Below, one piece after another: positions 62,394 to 64,000 of a DNA stretch of 64,000 nt; position 1 is the first letter of the stretch; the number at the start of each line of letters is the position of its first letter. Under the pieces are notes generated by a model that was given only the letters and a program-made list of their open reading frames with translations, ran no database searches and was not told the DNA's origin. The position numbers and the translations under genes were made by a program. The stretch is from Actinomadura litoris (GTDB lineage Bacteria; Actinomycetota; Actinomycetes; Streptosporangiales; Streptosporangiaceae): positions 1 to 64,000 of the forward strand of contig NZ_WOFH01000012.1 of NCBI RefSeq assembly GCF_009733595.1. The letters run 5' to 3'.

Positions 62394-63256
62394 CCGGCCG
62401 CCTCCGCCGGGTGGCCCAGCACCGCCGCGACGGCGTCCGCGACCGCGTCGGGACGGTCGAGCTGCACCATGTGCCGCGCGTCCGGCAGCTCGACCTGGCT
62501 GCCGTGCGGGCTCATCTCGGCGAGCCGCCGGTGCCCCTCCGCCCACTCGCGGGCCTTGCCGCCCTCGACGTCGCCGAGCGCGGTCAGCACGACCATCGGG
62601 ACGGGCGGGAACGGCCGCCGCTTCCGCACGTCCTCCAGGTCGGCGGCCATCTCCCGGTAGGCGGCCTCCTCCGCCACGACCGTGCCGAGGACCGTCCCGC
62701 GCCCGTAGACCGAGCGGACGACGTCGCCGGAGACCGGCTCGTCCCGGACGCTGGTGCGCTTCAGCACCAGCCGCCGCCCGAGCGGCCCGACGACCCGGGC
62801 GAGCCGCGTCACGCCGAGCAGCGCGCCCGCCGCGGTCGCGACCGGCGCCACCAGCGGCGAGATCCGCACCGGGACGCGGGGCTCGTGCTCGCAGCTCGGG
62901 TCGACCAGTACCAGCCCCTGGACGAGCTCCGGGCGCAGCCGGGCCAGCGCCTCGGCGTGGAAGGCGGCCATCGAGTGGGCGACCAGCGTCACCGGCCGCC
63001 GCTCCCGCTCGGCGAGCGCGGCGAGCACGCCGGTGTCGCGGCGCAGCGAGGGCGGCGCCTGCGCGGCCGGGCTCAGCCCGAGCCCCGGCCGGTCGAAGAC
63101 GACCACCCGGTGCCGGTCGCGCAGCAGGTCGGTCGAGGGCCGCCAGTCGAACCAGGCCCCGCCGAGCCCGGAGCCGACCAGCAGCGGCGGGCCGCCGGGC
63201 GGGCCCTCCTCCACCACGTGGACCTGCTCCCGTCCGGCATTGACGATCTCGGTCAC
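62390..63256 (-). CDS. Alpha/beta hydrolase
   Basis: A 288-residue hydrolase. The nucleophile elbow is VAHSMAAF with S95 (glycines of GxSxG replaced by Ala); the oxyanion region LLVGSGLGGAWFDW and histidine in ARHMVQLDRP are visible, and the acid is probably in TALGDVEGG. Esterase or lipase-like. GTG start overlaps the DUF998 stop by 4 bp, so the two are translationally coupled. Confidence 0.87.
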   Translation of the reverse strand: MTEIVNAGREQVHVVEEGPPGGPPLLVGSGLGGAWFDWRPSTDLLRDRHRVVVFDRPGLGLSPAAQAPPSLRRDTGVLAALAERERRPVTLVAHSMAAFHAEALARLRPELVQGLVLVDPSCEHEPRVPVRISPLVAPVATAAGALLGVTRLARVVGPLGRRLVLKRTSVRDEPVSGDVVRSVYGRGTVLGTVVAEEAAYREMAADLEDVRKRRPFPPVPMVVLTALGDVEGGKAREWAEGHRRLAEMSPHGSQVELPDARHMVQLDRPDAVADAVAAVLGHPAEAAG

Positions 63257-63987
63257 AGCACCGTCTTCTCTCGTTCGGACGCGGCGGAGGACGCGGCGCT
63301 CGCCGCGTCCCGCCGGTCGGTGTACAGGGCCCAGGCGATGGTCAGCAGGCCCAGGCACAGGATGCCGATCTGGATGCGCTGGATGATCCCGAGCCACTGC
63401 CCGAGGTACATCGCCAGCAGCGTGCCCAGCGCGAACACGGCCTCGGCGAGGGCGAGCGGCCAGCCCCAGCGGGCGAGGGCGGGCCACCACCCGTACCGGC
63501 GGGCGGCCATCGACAGCGTGAACAGCGCGATCACACCGCAGATGATCACCGCGCTGCTCGTCACCGAATGGAACTCGTGCGAGAACGACACGTTCTCCGA
63601 GCGCTCCTTGAGCGCGCACCACGTCTGGAGGCTGGGCGCGCAGTCGAGCGGGAACGCCGCGTCGCCGATCGCGCACACGCCGAACAGCCCGAGGAACACC
63701 CAGCCGGTCGTGGCGAGCCTCGGGCCGCGCAGCTTGCGCAGCGACCCGATCGACACCATGATCGTCAGTATTCCGGTGACGAGGTCGCCGCCGCCGTAGA
63801 CCAGGTGGAAGGGCTGGTCGGACGCCGAGAGTTCGCTCACATAGCCGTTCACGACGTCGAGCTTCGGGCTGAGCAGGTGCTCCAGCAGGAACGTCCCGTA
63901 GGACACGGCGGCGATCACGGCGAGGACGATCACCCACATCGGGACGGTTCCCGGCCCGCGGCCCGCGGCCTTGTCAGCGTCGTCCAT
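63253..63987 (-). CDS. DUF998 integral membrane protein
   Basis: A 244-residue protein with about six to seven membrane helices. DVVNGYVSELSASDQPFHLVYGGGDLVTG is the family's first-loop signature. Cysteines in FPLDCAPSLQTWCALKER lie in a loop and may form a disulfide. First gene of the overlapping minus-strand cluster; its 5' region reaches the window end. Function unknown. Confidence 0.85.
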   Translation of the reverse strand: MDDADKAAGRGPGTVPMWVIVLAVIAAVSYGTFLLEHLLSPKLDVVNGYVSELSASDQPFHLVYGGGDLVTGILTIMVSIGSLRKLRGPRLATTGWVFLGLFGVCAIGDAAFPLDCAPSLQTWCALKERSENVSFSHEFHSVTSSAVIICGVIALFTLSMAARRYGWWPALARWGWPLALAEAVFALGTLLAMYLGQWLGIIQRIQIGILCLGLLTIAWALYTDRRDAASAASSAASEREKTVL

Positions 63988-64000
63988 CCAGCCCCCTCAC

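Overview
The window is a single high-GC actinobacterial chromosome segment. It opens inside the 3' end of a 5S rRNA gene, so a ribosomal RNA operon ends just upstream. It then carries about 58 protein genes, almost all chromosomal housekeeping, metabolic, regulatory or transport genes. GC-rich third codon positions, many GTG and TTG starts, a serC/citA/XPB/cspB/DUF2530/DUF3027 gene set and mycothiol-age actinobacterial families fit a filamentous actinomycete of the Actinomadura/Thermomonosporaceae kind; this taxonomic call is inference. No tRNA, insertion sequence, prophage, integrase, CRISPR array or origin was seen.

Layout. (1) 1-5 kb: 5S tail and terminator, then on the minus strand an XPB-type helicase, a small membrane protein and a large helicase-associated/WYL-like protein. 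(2) 5-15 kb: TetR, GNAT-like protein, repeat-bearing membrane protein, HAD phosphatase, cold-shock protein, MFS exporter, DUF3027 protein and a sacsin/Hsp90-like ATPase. (3) 14-22 kb: DUF2530, TetR and MarR regulators with clear operators, an MFS exporter, ThpR, two unusual membrane proteins, a 27-residue micro-ORF and serC. (4) 22-30 kb: a one-polypeptide receptor with a cytosolic NTPase-like part and an extracellular periplasmic-binding-protein domain, citrate synthase, pdxH, MFS, UdgX-type uracil-DNA glycosylase and a DtxR/IdeR-type metal regulator. (5) 30-44 kb: PAS-GAF-PP2C-HATPase phosphatase, alcohol dehydrogenase, two methyltransferases, an MFS-MarR fusion, thiolase, a lysine-free LplA-like protein, a long acyl-CoA dehydrogenase and an IclR regulator. 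(6) 44-52.7 kb: a 15-bp minisatellite, a LuxR-family AAA regulator, a divergent DHA2 exporter/TetR pair with a perfect palindrome, and a GntR(YtrA)-ABC operon. (7) 52.8-57.2 kb: deoC with a full and a half aldehyde dehydrogenase, then a histone-H1-like protein behind a Shine-Dalgarno-sequestering hairpin. (8) 57.2-64 kb: DUF2630, LLM flavin oxidoreductase, argS, plsX, and a tightly overlapping minus-strand cluster of a DUF998 membrane protein, an alpha/beta hydrolase and a lipoprotein, followed by a DUF4333-like membrane protein.

Several genes (XPB and its neighbour, cspB, the MFS next to DUF3027, DUF2530, MarR, serC, citA, LuxR, fadE10-like) appear in nearly the same order as I recall for Mycobacterium tuberculosis Rv0861c-Rv0890c, so the first half looks like an old conserved actinobacterial neighbourhood with lineage-specific insertions. 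The most promising uncharacterised items are the receptor at 22688-25576, the deoC/ALDH/half-ALDH set, the PH-like multi-repeat membrane protein at 17804-19933, and the histone-like gene with its leader hairpin.
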